Positions 33,993 through 43,077 of a stretch of DNA of 64,000 nucleotides are shown piece after piece. Positions within the stretch are counted from its first letter, which is position 1. Every line of letters begins with the position of its first letter. A program made the position numbers and the translations under genes. The notes beneath the pieces were generated by a model. It saw only the letters and a program-made list of their open reading frames with translations, did no database searches and was not told the DNA's origin. Source of the DNA: Phycisphaerae bacterium (GTDB lineage: Bacteria; Planctomycetota; Phycisphaerae; Phycisphaerales; UBA1924). The stretch spans positions 186,001 to 250,000 of the forward strand of contig JAEUIW010000001.1 of assembly GCA_016794925.1 (NCBI GenBank). The letters run 5' to 3'.

Positions 33993-36887
33993 ATGACTGG
34001 GCGAACGGAGGGACGCGGGTCGGGGGCGCGGGGTGGTTCACGCCGCGGCGTGGCGGCGGTGCTGGCCATGATGTTCGTGGTGATGTTCGGCTCGCTGTGC
34101 CTTGCCATGGCCGTGATGAGCCAAGGGAACATCCGGACCGCGGAGACAAACCTGCACATGAGCCGGGCGATCGGCGCGGCCGAGACGGGCCTGGCCGTGG
34201 GTCGGGCACGTCTTTCGGAGGTGGTCAATCGGTTCATGGTGGACAAGGGGGTCGTGGACGGCGAGTTCGGATGGCGACTGTGGTCGGGTTCGCTGCAATC
34301 CGGGGACGGCAATCTGACGGTCCTGGCACCCGCGGCGGGGTACGCCGAGAGCTCGCGTCCCGTGGGGATCGCGCAGGGACTCGTGAACGCCCACACGGCG
34401 GACCTGAACGTGGTCGCGATTTCGGGCTCATCGGTCTCGCCCGCGATCGAAGCCGCGCCGTCGGGCACGGATGCGTCGGTGTACCGATCGACCAACTGGG
34501 TGGTCACCCCCCCCGTGGCCATCGACGCCGACGCCTCGCGACCCGGCGCGCGGGGCGCGGCGTACCAGATCACGTACGCGCCTCTGGCCGAGGGTGATCG
34601 GGTTCGGATCATCGTCACCGGGTACAGTTCGGTGGGATCGACGGGCTCGAACTACGCGTACGGATCACCGGACGGGGCGAGGGCGGTCACACGCGTGCTC
34701 AAGCAGGATGTCCGGGTGGCCAAGCGCCAGAAGCAGGCGATGGTCGCGCCCAGTCGCATCATGATCGGCAAGAACGTGCTCGTGACGGGCGATCTGGGCG
34801 CGCGGTACACGGACGTCGCGCAGTCCAACGGGCACCCGATCACGCTCAAATCGGATTTCTACGGCCTGAACGCGCGATTGGACTCCAAACTCGCGGACTT
34901 GTACGCGGGCATCCTCGCGCACGACGTGGACGGCGACAACCGCCTGCGAGTGAATCACCCGGTCGAGTCTCAGGGCATCCCGTCGGCGTCTAAGGACTAC
35001 AACAACGACGGCTCGGGGGACAACGCTTTTCGCGACGTGACCGGCGACGGGTACGTGGACGAGTTCGACGTGTTCATCAACCACTTCGACGCGAACGGGG
35101 ACGGGCGCGTGGTTCTCGCGTCCGCGCTGACGCAAGGCACGCCGGCGCAGGGGCTCACCCCGGAGTTCACGCTTGACGATGACCTCGCCCTGCTGATCGA
35201 TTCCGCGAACCCTGACCGAAATCGGAACGGGGTCTCGGGCTGGGTCGATGGCAACGGGAACGGTCGCTGGGATTCGGGCGAGACGATGAACGATGTGGAT
35301 TCGGTGACGGGGAGCAACTCCGATCAGGTGCTCGGCTGGCGCGATGGGTTCATCGATCGCCGCGATCAGTACGCGAAGGTCCGGGGGCGACTGGTGTTCA
35401 AGGTCCCGCAGGGCACGTGGTCGAGCAAACAGGGTACCTGGCGGACGCAGTTGAAGGGCTCGATTGTGCCGGGGCAGGGGGCCGGCCTGGCGTCCGGCGG
35501 GGCGAGCGGGGGCGCGCGGTCAGCGATGGAATTCAGCGCCTCGGACAGCGTGCTCCCGCCCGTTGACGCGGCGACGTTTACCAACGCCGGCTCGACGCTC
35601 AAGACGCTCGCGGACGGCTCCACGTTCGCGGCGCAGGTCGCCGCGCAGCTGGGCGTGTCTGAGGCGACGCTGCCGACGTACACGGAGGCGAAGTCGGACA
35701 AGACCAAGCCGCGGTACTTCCGGTCGGACCTCGCGGACGCGTACGTGTTTTCGATGACGGGGCGGCACCTGTACGAGAAAATGCCGCTGAACGCGCCGAC
35801 GTACTCGGACTGGTACGTGCGGCCGCGCTACGAGAACATGACGTTCAAGAACGTGCGTATCCCCGAGGGGAACAACGGCCTGTTCATCAATTGCACATTT
35901 GTGGGTGTCACGTACGTGCGTTCGAACGTCGGGAACACGCACGTCAACTGGCAGACGTACGGGAAGCTCGTGTACAACTCGGCAGCGGGCAGGCCCGAGC
36001 CGCTCACGCAGCCCTTGGACAAGAGCGATTTTCTGCGGTACACGACCGGTCAGGTTCAGGACGGGCCGGCGAACTACAGCCAGTTCCCGGACCCGCCCGT
36101 GATCAACGGCACGGTCCGGACCGGCGCGGCGCGCGACACCAAGCTGTACTCGAACAATCTCCGTTTTCATGACTGCCTTGTCGTCGGCTCCATCGTGTCC
36201 GATTCTCCGACGAACTTCAGCCAGGTGCGCAACAAGCTGCAGTTCACGGGCGGGACGAGGTTCACGACAACCCACCCCACGCAGCCGGACACGCCGAGCC
36301 TGAACCCGGACCCCGCGGATCTGCCGGAGATCGCCAAGAGCCAGTTGCTGGCTCCGAACTACTCTGTGGACATCGGGCAGTTCAATAGTCCGACGGACAC
36401 GTACGCGAACGGTCCCGCTGCTCAGAACGTGCAACTGAAGGGGACGACAATCGCGGGCGTCCTCGACGTGCGCGGCAACGCGAACATCGAGGGGAGCCTG
36501 ATGATGACTTTCGCGCCACAGCTCGGCACGGCGCCGCTGGTCGATCCACAAGGGAATCCGGTGGGCAACCCGGCCCAGTTCAACTGCACGCTGGGCTACT
36601 TCGGGGAGGACGACGGCGATGGAGAGTCCGCCGATCCCAATCAACTGCCGATCGTCAACGGCGAACGGATCGTGGGTTGGGACTTGGACAACGACGGCCT
36701 TCCCGACCTGAATTACGATCAGCAACCAACCCAAGCGCAGAAGGACGCCGGAGCGAAGGCCGTGCCCTTCTACGGCTACGGGCGGGTCAACCTGGTCTGG
36801 AACCCGGAATTGCCGATGCCGGACGGGATCATGCTCCCGTTGTCGGTTGTGCCGGTGGCGCATTCGTATTCGGAGGGCAAGCGATGA
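33993..36887 (+). CDS. very large PilX-like pilus protein with calcium-loop motifs
   Basis: 964 residues. The N-terminus (SRRGVAAVLAMMFVVMFGSLCLAMAV) is a PilX/N-methyl-like hydrophobic helix followed by SQGNIRTAETNLHMSRAIGAAETGLAVGRARL, as in PilX-type proteins, though without the Glu5 motif. Usual PilX is about 150-200 residues. The extra mass contains several acidic calcium-type loops: D311 (DVDGDN), D348-D359 (DVTGDGYVDEFD, dockerin/EF-hand-like), D366 (DANGDGR), D419-E430 (DGNGNGRWDSGE) and D897 (DLDNDGLPD). The C-terminal half has beta-solenoid-like passages. It may be a pilus-tip adhesin. The start has GGGGGAGG upstream. The last codons overlap the next gene by ATGA. Confidence 0.72.
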   Translation: MTGRTEGRGSGARGGSRRGVAAVLAMMFVVMFGSLCLAMAVMSQGNIRTAETNLHMSRAIGAAETGLAVGRARLSEVVNRFMVDKGVVDGEFGWRLWSGSLQSGDGNLTVLAPAAGYAESSRPVGIAQGLVNAHTADLNVVAISGSSVSPAIEAAPSGTDASVYRSTNWVVTPPVAIDADASRPGARGAAYQITYAPLAEGDRVRIIVTGYSSVGSTGSNYAYGSPDGARAVTRVLKQDVRVAKRQKQAMVAPSRIMIGKNVLVTGDLGARYTDVAQSNGHPITLKSDFYGLNARLDSKLADLYAGILAHDVDGDNRLRVNHPVESQGIPSASKDYNNDGSGDNAFRDVTGDGYVDEFDVFINHFDANGDGRVVLASALTQGTPAQGLTPEFTLDDDLALLIDSANPDRNRNGVSGWVDGNGNGRWDSGETMNDVDSVTGSNSDQVLGWRDGFIDRRDQYAKVRGRLVFKVPQGTWSSKQGTWRTQLKGSIVPGQGAGLASGGASGGARSAMEFSASDSVLPPVDAATFTNAGSTLKTLADGSTFAAQVAAQLGVSEATLPTYTEAKSDKTKPRYFRSDLADAYVFSMTGRHLYEKMPLNAPTYSDWYVRPRYENMTFKNVRIPEGNNGLFINCTFVGVTYVRSNVGNTHVNWQTYGKLVYNSAAGRPEPLTQPLDKSDFLRYTTGQVQDGPANYSQFPDPPVINGTVRTGAARDTKLYSNNLRFHDCLVVGSIVSDSPTNFSQVRNKLQFTGGTRFTTTHPTQPDTPSLNPDPADLPEIAKSQLLAPNYSVDIGQFNSPTDTYANGPAAQNVQLKGTTIAGVLDVRGNANIEGSLMMTFAPQLGTAPLVDPQGNPVGNPAQFNCTLGYFGEDDGDGESADPNQLPIVNGERIVGWDLDNDGLPDLNYDQQPTQAQKDAGAKAVPFYGYGRVNLVWNPELPMPDGIMLPLSVVPVAHSYSEGKR

Positions 36888-37486
36888 GACGATCCCGGGC
36901 CCGGGCCTCGCGGCGCGCGTTCAGCCTCGTCGAGATGCTGATCGCGCTGGCGATCTGCTCGCTGCTGCTCTCCGGGCTGCTCGCGGCGCTGGACGCGTCG
37001 TTCCGGTCGTACAAGCTGGGAACCGAATCGGTCTCCACGCACGTGGTCTCGCGCGTCGTGGTGCAGCGGGTGCTGGCGATGATACGGACCGGATCGGATT
37101 TCGGGCCGTACCCGGCTGACGTGCTGGACCCGGACCAGAACCCGGTGGTGACCGATCGTCTCGAGTTCGTCTCCGACCCCGACCGTCGGGCCGAGAATGG
37201 TCGGGTGACGCGTCTGGAGCGCCGGGTGCCGCAGGAGGGCCAACCCGGCGAGTTGTGGTACGTGCTTCTTGATTCGGCTGGGACAACCGTCGAGCAGCGA
37301 CCGTTGCTGTCGGGAGTGCGTAATTTGACGTTCACCATGTTCTTTGATCCCGGGCCGAGGTTGCGGCGTGCGACGTTGGATCTGACGCTGGCTCCGGACG
37401 ACTACCGCGACATACGCACGGGCGGAGCGAACGCGACACCGCTTATCCGTCTCGTGGCTTCCGCCGGGCCCCGCGCGGAGGATTGA
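36884..37486 (+). CDS. PilW/GspJ-like minor pilin
   Basis: 200 residues. The prepilin motif is RRA-FSLVEMLIALAICSLLLSGLLAALDASF, with Glu at mature position 5 but alanine rather than glycine before the cleavage site. The C-terminal body ends in strands typical of GspJ/PilW (LSGVRNLTFTMFFDPGP). ATGA overlap with the preceding gene suggests coupled translation. The 3' end overlaps the convergent nnrD gene by 44 bp. Confidence 0.8.
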   Translation: MRRSRARASRRAFSLVEMLIALAICSLLLSGLLAALDASFRSYKLGTESVSTHVVSRVVVQRVLAMIRTGSDFGPYPADVLDPDQNPVVTDRLEFVSDPDRRAENGRVTRLERRVPQEGQPGELWYVLLDSAGTTVEQRPLLSGVRNLTFTMFFDPGPRLRRATLDLTLAPDDYRDIRTGGANATPLIRLVASAGPRAED

Positions 37487-38405
37487 CATGGCGCAGGCCC
37501 TCGAGGGCGCAGGGGATATGGTCGGCCAGCTCGCTGGCGAGAAGGCCCGCGGAAGCACCGCGCGCAAGGCGCCACGCCGCGGCTGCGCGGGCGTGGGCTT
37601 GCACCGCCGCGCACGCGGCGTCAAAGAGGTCGAACCTGCTCCTTTGCTCGTGAGTCGAAGCGACCAACCCACCCAGCAGCCCCGCGAGCACGTCCCCCGT
37701 GCCGGCGGTCGCGAGCGCGGGATCGTGCGTTGCATCGGTCCACATTCGAGAACCGCACGAGACGACGGTTGAAGCTCCCTTGAGCACGACGACGCATCCG
37801 AGTGCGCGAGCGAGTGACGCCGCGGCGGCCGGGCGAGATTCCGGCGACACGGGGTCGCAGTCGAGCCCGAGCCGTTCAGCGAGGGATCTGAATTCGCCAG
37901 GGTGAGGGGTCAGGACGCACCGTGAGAGCGCGTGCCGACCGCGATGGGTGCCGGGCAACGAGTGGAGTGAATCGGCATCAAGGACGATCGGGGCGCGGCC
38001 GTGCGCGAGGACGTGACGGATCAGATCGCGCGCGGCACGCGAGCGTCCCAGACCCGGCCCCGCGACCACCGCGTCGGCTGACGCAAGGTCGCGAGCGAGC
38101 GCCGCGCGAGCCGCTCGGAACTGAAGTCGGCCGCTGGCGTCCGCCGGGAGGGGGATCCCGGTCGCTGACGGGTTGATCGTCAGCACGCAGTTGATGATTG
38201 GTTCGGGTGCCGCGACACGAACAAGCCCGGCCCCGGCGCGCAGGGCCGCTTTCGAGACCAGCGCCGGTGCGCCGATCATCCGCGGGCTTGCGGCGCATCC
38301 TCCGATGACCAGTACCGTTCCGAACGTTCCCTTGTGACCGTCGGGTGCCCTTTGAGGCAGCGTCTGTGGTGATGAGATGGGCTGCTCCGGCCGCGGGGTG
38401 CGCAT
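37443..38405 (-). CDS. nnrD: ADP/ATP-dependent NAD(P)H-hydrate dehydratase
   Basis: 320 residues of the ribokinase-like CARKD family. It repairs hydrated NAD(P)H. Motifs: GTFGTVLVIGG, SKAALRAGAGLVRVA, VVAGPGLG, LTPHPGEF and the catalytic ATAGTGDVLAGLLGG. The N-terminal NnrE epimerase domain often fused to it is missing. ATG 38405 gives MRTPRPEQP; the longer frame to 38549 runs into the neighbouring gene. The 44-bp tail overlap with the pilW-like gene is unusual. Confidence 0.9.
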   Translation of the reverse strand: MRTPRPEQPISSPQTLPQRAPDGHKGTFGTVLVIGGCAASPRMIGAPALVSKAALRAGAGLVRVAAPEPIINCVLTINPSATGIPLPADASGRLQFRAARAALARDLASADAVVAGPGLGRSRAARDLIRHVLAHGRAPIVLDADSLHSLPGTHRGRHALSRCVLTPHPGEFRSLAERLGLDCDPVSPESRPAAAASLARALGCVVVLKGASTVVSCGSRMWTDATHDPALATAGTGDVLAGLLGGLVASTHEQRSRFDLFDAACAAVQAHARAAAAWRLARGASAGLLASELADHIPCALEGLRHVNPPRGARRKPRDG

Positions 38406-38419
38406 CGCGGCAGGATATC

Positions 38420-39904
38420 CTATTCGACGGAATGCACACGGAGTCGGAGCCGTCCCATGAGCGGAGCCGTCGCGACGAGCGCGTTGGTCGTTTCGCCGTT
38501 CGCGAGCGCGGATGTTGACACCAGGATGTGGGTCGCGTCGAACGGGCAATCAGGAGAGAGCGCTGCGTCGAGGTCGATCCATCTCGAATCGACGGGAGCG
38601 CCGACCAGGGCCTGTGCCCACATATGAAAACCGAAAACTCCGCGTTGACCCACGAAAGAATCGACGTACACAAGCCCCATCGCCACGCGTGACGGGATGC
38701 CATCGGCGCGGAGCATGGCCGCAACGAGGACCGCGTGCTCGGTGCAGTCGCCCGAGCGTGAACGAGCGACTTCGGATGCGGCGGCGAAACCGACGCCGAG
38801 GTTCTTCTTGTCGATGTAGGCGAATACAAACCGGCGAATGGCCTCGGCGCGGGCGGCGTTCGATGAGCCCGCCCCGCGCGTCGCGTCGGATACGAGCGAT
38901 CGGATGACCTCGTCGTCAGATCCGAGCATTGCCGAGGGACGGAGGTAAGGGCCCGTGTCATCCGGAGCGGCCTCGCCGGACCGGCTCAGGTCAACGGTGA
39001 CGAGGCCCGACCTGCTGTCGCGGCGGACGAATTCTTGCGATCCCGCGCTGATCAGGTCGGGTAGCCCGCCCTCGGTGACTGTGAGGAAAAACGTCGCTCG
39101 GCGTGCCGTGCGCGGGCGAGGGATCGGCCGGTCCGGCCGCACGAGCGTGCTGATGAGCAGGTCCGGGGCGCCCGCGGGCCGCAGCGCAAGCTCCTTATCG
39201 GCGGCGATGAGGGTCATCCGAATTGAGCCCAGTACGGTCTCGGAGCGAAGCGGCAGCCCGTTCGCGTCCGCGTACTCAACGGTTTCGATTCCCGGATACA
39301 GGTCCACGCTCGAGGCCCACCGCGTGGCAGGGGCCATGCGCCCGAAGACCTCGACGGTCGTCTCGCGGTCGAGCACGCGCCGGGTCATGGTGACGGGGTG
39401 GATGCCGCTCGAAGGATCAACCGTGCGCACGCGGATTACCTCCGCACGAGCATCCAGTTCGCGTGCGCTCTGCGCGAGGGCGGCCACGGGGGTAAGCCAC
39501 TCGCCATCGATCGGCGGCTTGATCTCAGGCGTTGAGCCGGGGCCGGACTTGAGCTCAATTCCGTTCTCGAGAAACCGAGCTTCCTGCACGACATCCCGGT
39601 CACCGGCGCGCACCACGCTGCGCATCGAGATGGGGCGGAACGCGGTTGTCTCGACGAACTCCGTGTGCATGACCAATGCGACGTCCGATGCGCCCCGCCC
39701 GGCGCGCATCTCCATCCGGGTGCGGCTGGTAATGCGATCGCCTTCCGTCGCTTGCGAGGAGCACATCCAGCCCGCTCGCTCGCCCTGGAGTTCCAGCACG
39801 TACCAACGTTCATAGTCGGCCGGCGGCGCCGCGCCGGCATTGCCGCGGAGGCACCAGGTGAGCACGAGGGCGAAACTCAATGCGCAGGTCGTCACGCGCC
39901 GCAT
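38420..39904 (-). CDS. exported transglutaminase-like (cysteine protease fold) protein
   Basis: 494 residues with a signal peptide (MRRVTTCALSFALVLTWCLRG, cleavage near AGA). The C-terminal domain is transglutaminase-like with catalytic triad C387 (SGDCTEHA), H427 (FGFHMWAQ) and D444 (WIDLDA). The N-terminal 300 residues are beta-rich (WYVLELQGERAGW) and typical of planctomycete-type secreted transglutaminase-like proteins. Substrate unknown. The start at 39904 is set by AAGGAG 7 nt upstream; an ATG 6 codons earlier is less likely. 14 bp before nnrD, so possibly co-transcribed. Confidence 0.82.
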   Translation of the reverse strand: MRRVTTCALSFALVLTWCLRGNAGAAPPADYERWYVLELQGERAGWMCSSQATEGDRITSRTRMEMRAGRGASDVALVMHTEFVETTAFRPISMRSVVRAGDRDVVQEARFLENGIELKSGPGSTPEIKPPIDGEWLTPVAALAQSARELDARAEVIRVRTVDPSSGIHPVTMTRRVLDRETTVEVFGRMAPATRWASSVDLYPGIETVEYADANGLPLRSETVLGSIRMTLIAADKELALRPAGAPDLLISTLVRPDRPIPRPRTARRATFFLTVTEGGLPDLISAGSQEFVRRDSRSGLVTVDLSRSGEAAPDDTGPYLRPSAMLGSDDEVIRSLVSDATRGAGSSNAARAEAIRRFVFAYIDKKNLGVGFAAASEVARSRSGDCTEHAVLVAAMLRADGIPSRVAMGLVYVDSFVGQRGVFGFHMWAQALVGAPVDSRWIDLDAALSPDCPFDATHILVSTSALANGETTNALVATAPLMGRLRLRVHSVE

Positions 39905-39911
39905 CGCCGTT

Positions 39912-39917
39912 CTCCTT
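39912..39917 (-). promoter_or_regulatory. ribosome binding site deciding the transglutaminase start
   Basis: The minus strand has AAGGAG, 7 nt before ATG 39904. It lies between the two candidate ATGs (39922 and 39904), so only the second is served by it. Confidence 0.75.
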
Positions 39918-40042
39918 GTCATCCTGAGCGTATTCTCCGACTTCGCGTCGCGTGTACGCTTGCGTGCCCGCGGCCCGGGTACGACCACCCGGGGCATCGG
40001 CGGGGGTCTTTGTTGTCCCTGTCCGGATCGCGTTCGTGCGGG

Positions 40043-40846
40043 ATGCAACCGATGATCGATACGCATTGTCATCTGACGTTTCCCGATTTTGCGGGGCGTG
40101 TCGATCTTGAGCTCGCGGATGCGAGCGCCGTGGGTGTGAGCGGGTGCGTCACCGTCTCGACCACGACGCGCGACTGCCTGGACGCGCTCGAGCTCGCGCA
40201 ACGGTTCAACGCCGTCCGTTGCACCGCGGGCGTTCACCCGTTGCATGCGCACGAGGGCCCCCACGAATGGGAGAATCTCCGTCGAGTCGCGTCCAGCCCG
40301 CGTTGCGTGGCGTGGGGTGAGCTCGGGCTCGACAACCACTACGAGCATCCGCCAACGAACACCCAGCGGCGAGTCCTGGACGAACAACTCGGTTTTATTC
40401 AGGCCTGTCGCGAGGGCGCCTCCCCGATCGCGCACCCGGTGGTCGTCCATTGCCGGGAGGCCTTTGACGATCTCATCCCGGTGCTGCGGTCCGCTGGGTT
40501 ACCGCCTGAGCGGATGATTTTTCATTGCTTCACCGGTGGACCTCATGAGGCTCGTAAGGTTCTTGACTTCGGTGCGTGGATCTCGTTCACCGGAGTGGTG
40601 ACGTACCGCAACGCGCCCGAGGTGCGTCAGGCCGCGATGTTGGTCCCCGCGGACCGCATCTTGATCGAGACGGACGCTCCGTTTCTCTCGCCAGAGCCGA
40701 AGCGGGGTTCCCGCCCTTGTCGCCCCGCCTATGCGCGGCACACGGCCGAGGCCGTCGCGCGGATCCGGGGGCAGCCGTTCGAAGAGTTCCATGAGCAAAT
40801 CAACCGCAATACCGAGCGGTTCTTCGGAATCGGTGACGTGATCTGA
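40043..40846 (+). CDS. tatD: TatD-family metal-dependent hydrolase
   Basis: 267 residues. TIM-barrel TatD DNase family with metal ligands in IDTHCHL, GELGLDNHY (Glu), VVVHCREA, FHCFTG and ETDAPFLSPEP. Family members are 3'-5' exonucleases involved in DNA quality control; the exact in vivo role is unsettled. ATG 40043 gives MQPMIDTHCH; ATG 40052 is also possible. lgt follows after 54 bp. Confidence 0.9.
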   Translation: MQPMIDTHCHLTFPDFAGRVDLELADASAVGVSGCVTVSTTTRDCLDALELAQRFNAVRCTAGVHPLHAHEGPHEWENLRRVASSPRCVAWGELGLDNHYEHPPTNTQRRVLDEQLGFIQACREGASPIAHPVVVHCREAFDDLIPVLRSAGLPPERMIFHCFTGGPHEARKVLDFGAWISFTGVVTYRNAPEVRQAAMLVPADRILIETDAPFLSPEPKRGSRPCRPAYARHTAEAVARIRGQPFEEFHEQINRNTERFFGIGDVI

Positions 40847-40900
40847 TGAACGGAGTTGGTCGGATCGGCTCGGGATGATGTGGGGATGCAAGGGGTCCTG

Positions 40901-41980
40901 ATGACGCTCGCGGCTTGGCTTCACACGCTCGATCCGTTTGCCCTCAGGATCACTGAGGATTTCGGCATTCGCTGGTATGGGCTTTCATACGTGGCCGGCT
41001 TCATGATCGCGTATGTCGTGCTCAAATGGCTGGCGAAGCACCAACTCACGGTCATCCCGCGGGATCGAGTTGGTGACGCCATCGTGGTGTTCGTGCTGGG
41101 CATCCTGATCGGAGGCAGGCTCGGCTACGTTCTGGTGTACGAACCGTCGCTGGCGTGGACGCTCATGGATACGCCGCCGTGGTGGGGCGTCTTGGCGATC
41201 AACCGCGGCGGCATGGCGAGCCACGGTGGGATGGCCGGTTTGATTCTGGCTGCGTGGCGTGTTTCACGCGGCTGGAAGCAGGCCGACGGGACGGTCGCCG
41301 GCCGATGCTCGGTGCTGCACGTAATGGACGTGCTCGCGCTCGTGGCACCATTCGGTGTTTTCCTCGGGAGGATTGCCAACTTCGTCAACGGCGAGCTGCT
41401 GGGGCGCGTGGTCACGACGCCGGGCGCCCCCGGTCCGTGGTGGGCGGTTCAGTTCCCTCAGGAGCTTCACGGCTGGCTGGGTCCCGGCCGCAGGGGCGGC
41501 CACGCTCCGGCTTTGACCGCCGACCAGGAGGGCCAGCTTTGGGCGCTGGCGTCCAAGGTTGCGCTCCCAGGTGACTCGTTCGCTCGCGCGTTGGACCGCT
41601 TGACCGCACGGGCTGCGGAATTTGCTGCGGAGATCAAGCCCTTGCTTTCCTCACGGCATCCGTCACAGTTGTATCAGGCGGCGGCGGAGGGGGTGGTCAT
41701 CGGCGTCTTTCTATGGCTCGCGGCTGCGAAGAGTCGTCACGCCGGCTACATCTCGGCCCTGTTCTTCATCGGCTACGGGTTGCTGCGTGTGCTCACAGAA
41801 ATCTGGCGGTTGCCCGATCCGCAATTCGGCGAAGCCGGGCGTCCGTGGGGGCTCAGCCGGGGGCAATGGCTGTCGGTGTGGATGGTGCTGGGGGGTGCGT
41901 TGCTGCTCGGGCTTTCCAAGCGATCGCCTGGTCGTTGGCCCGGGTGGCGAAGGGGCGTTGGGCCGACGGCGCCGGGCTGA
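40901..41980 (+). CDS. lgt: prolipoprotein diacylglyceryl transferase
   Basis: 359 residues, longer than the usual about 270-300. It attaches diacylglycerol to lipobox cysteines in the inner membrane. Features: IRWYGLSYVAGF, MASHGGMAGL with the conserved HGG, GRIANFVNGELLGR signature, and RHPSQLYQAAAEGV. A 65-70-residue soluble insertion lies between AVQFPQEL and SSRHPSQLY. ATG 40901 has AGGGG upstream and gives a normal N-terminus; ATG 40886 or 40856 are alternatives. Several lipoproteins in this window are its likely substrates. Confidence 0.92.
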   Translation: MTLAAWLHTLDPFALRITEDFGIRWYGLSYVAGFMIAYVVLKWLAKHQLTVIPRDRVGDAIVVFVLGILIGGRLGYVLVYEPSLAWTLMDTPPWWGVLAINRGGMASHGGMAGLILAAWRVSRGWKQADGTVAGRCSVLHVMDVLALVAPFGVFLGRIANFVNGELLGRVVTTPGAPGPWWAVQFPQELHGWLGPGRRGGHAPALTADQEGQLWALASKVALPGDSFARALDRLTARAAEFAAEIKPLLSSRHPSQLYQAAAEGVVIGVFLWLAAAKSRHAGYISALFFIGYGLLRVLTEIWRLPDPQFGEAGRPWGLSRGQWLSVWMVLGGALLLGLSKRSPGRWPGWRRGVGPTAPG

Positions 41981-42045
41981 TCGTGTTCCCCTGCCCTGAC
42001 GGGTACGATGACAACGCGAGTTTGCTTCGAGCGTCAGGAGCGTCG

Positions 42046-43077
42046 ATGAGCGTACTTGTCACCGGCGGGGCGGGCTACATCGGCTCGCACGCCGTCCAGC
42101 GGCTCGTTCGTGACGGCCACACCGTGGTTGTTGTTGACAACCTGGTCCGCGGCCACCAGGAAGCTGTCGATGCGATCCGGCAGTCCTCCGCCGAGGGGCG
42201 GGTCACATTTGTTCCCGGCGATATCGGCGATCGCGTCCTGCTCCAGTCCGTGATGCGCGAGCACGCGGTCAAGGCGGTCATGCACTTCGCGGCCCTCGCG
42301 TACGTGGGCGAGTCCGTGACCGAACCGTTGCGGTACTACCGAGCCAATACCGCCGCGGCGCTGGCGCTGATCGAAGCGTGCGCGGACGTTGGGGTCGAAC
42401 GCTTTGTCTTCTCCTCGACCTGCGCGTCCTACGGCGAGCCCGACGCGACGAACATCCCCATCCCGGAGACGTGCCCGCAGCGTCCGATCAACCCGTACGG
42501 ACGATCCAAGCTGTTCGTCGAGCACATGCTGGACGACTACGCCGAAGCATGCAGGCGCGAGGGCCGGCCATTCGCCTACGCCATGCTTCGATATTTCAAC
42601 GTCGCCGGGTCTGACCGATCGGGGCTGCTCGGCGAAGACCATGAGCCCGAGACACACCTGATCCCGGTCGTGATTCAGTCCGTGCTTGGCCGGCGTGAAG
42701 CGGTCACGATCTTCGGCACGGACTATCCCACGCCCGACGGCACCTGCGTTCGGGACTATGTCCACGTCGAGGATCTCATCGACGCGCATGTGCAGGTGCT
42801 GGAGGCCATGAAGCCGGTCGACCGCCGGGTGTACAACCTCGGCATCGGGCGGGGGTATTCCGTCCGGGAGGTCATCGATTCAGTGCGGCGGGTAACGGGA
42901 CGGCAGCCCGCGGTGCGCGAGGGCCCCCGTCGCGCCGGGGATCCTCCCGTTCTCTTCGCCGATCCGGCCAAGATCCGTTCTGAACTTGGATGGTCGGCTT
43001 CGCTTGTGTCTCTCGATGAGATCGTCGCCACCGCCTGGCGCTGGATGCGCGAGCACCCAAAGGGGTACGCATCGTGA
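42046..43077 (+). CDS. galE: UDP-glucose 4-epimerase
   Basis: 343 residues, short-chain dehydrogenase type. NAD-binding GGAGYIGS, catalytic serine region FSSTCASYG and YxxxK (NPYGRSK). Also MLRYFNVAGSD and RDYVHVEDL, typical of GalE. It supplies UDP-galactose for polysaccharide synthesis. The next gene begins with GTG overlapping its stop (GTGA). The N-terminal extension of the longer frame from 41713 runs through lgt and is not real. Confidence 0.93.
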   Translation: MSVLVTGGAGYIGSHAVQRLVRDGHTVVVVDNLVRGHQEAVDAIRQSSAEGRVTFVPGDIGDRVLLQSVMREHAVKAVMHFAALAYVGESVTEPLRYYRANTAAALALIEACADVGVERFVFSSTCASYGEPDATNIPIPETCPQRPINPYGRSKLFVEHMLDDYAEACRREGRPFAYAMLRYFNVAGSDRSGLLGEDHEPETHLIPVVIQSVLGRREAVTIFGTDYPTPDGTCVRDYVHVEDLIDAHVQVLEAMKPVDRRVYNLGIGRGYSVREVIDSVRRVTGRQPAVREGPRRAGDPPVLFADPAKIRSELGWSASLVSLDEIVATAWRWMREHPKGYAS

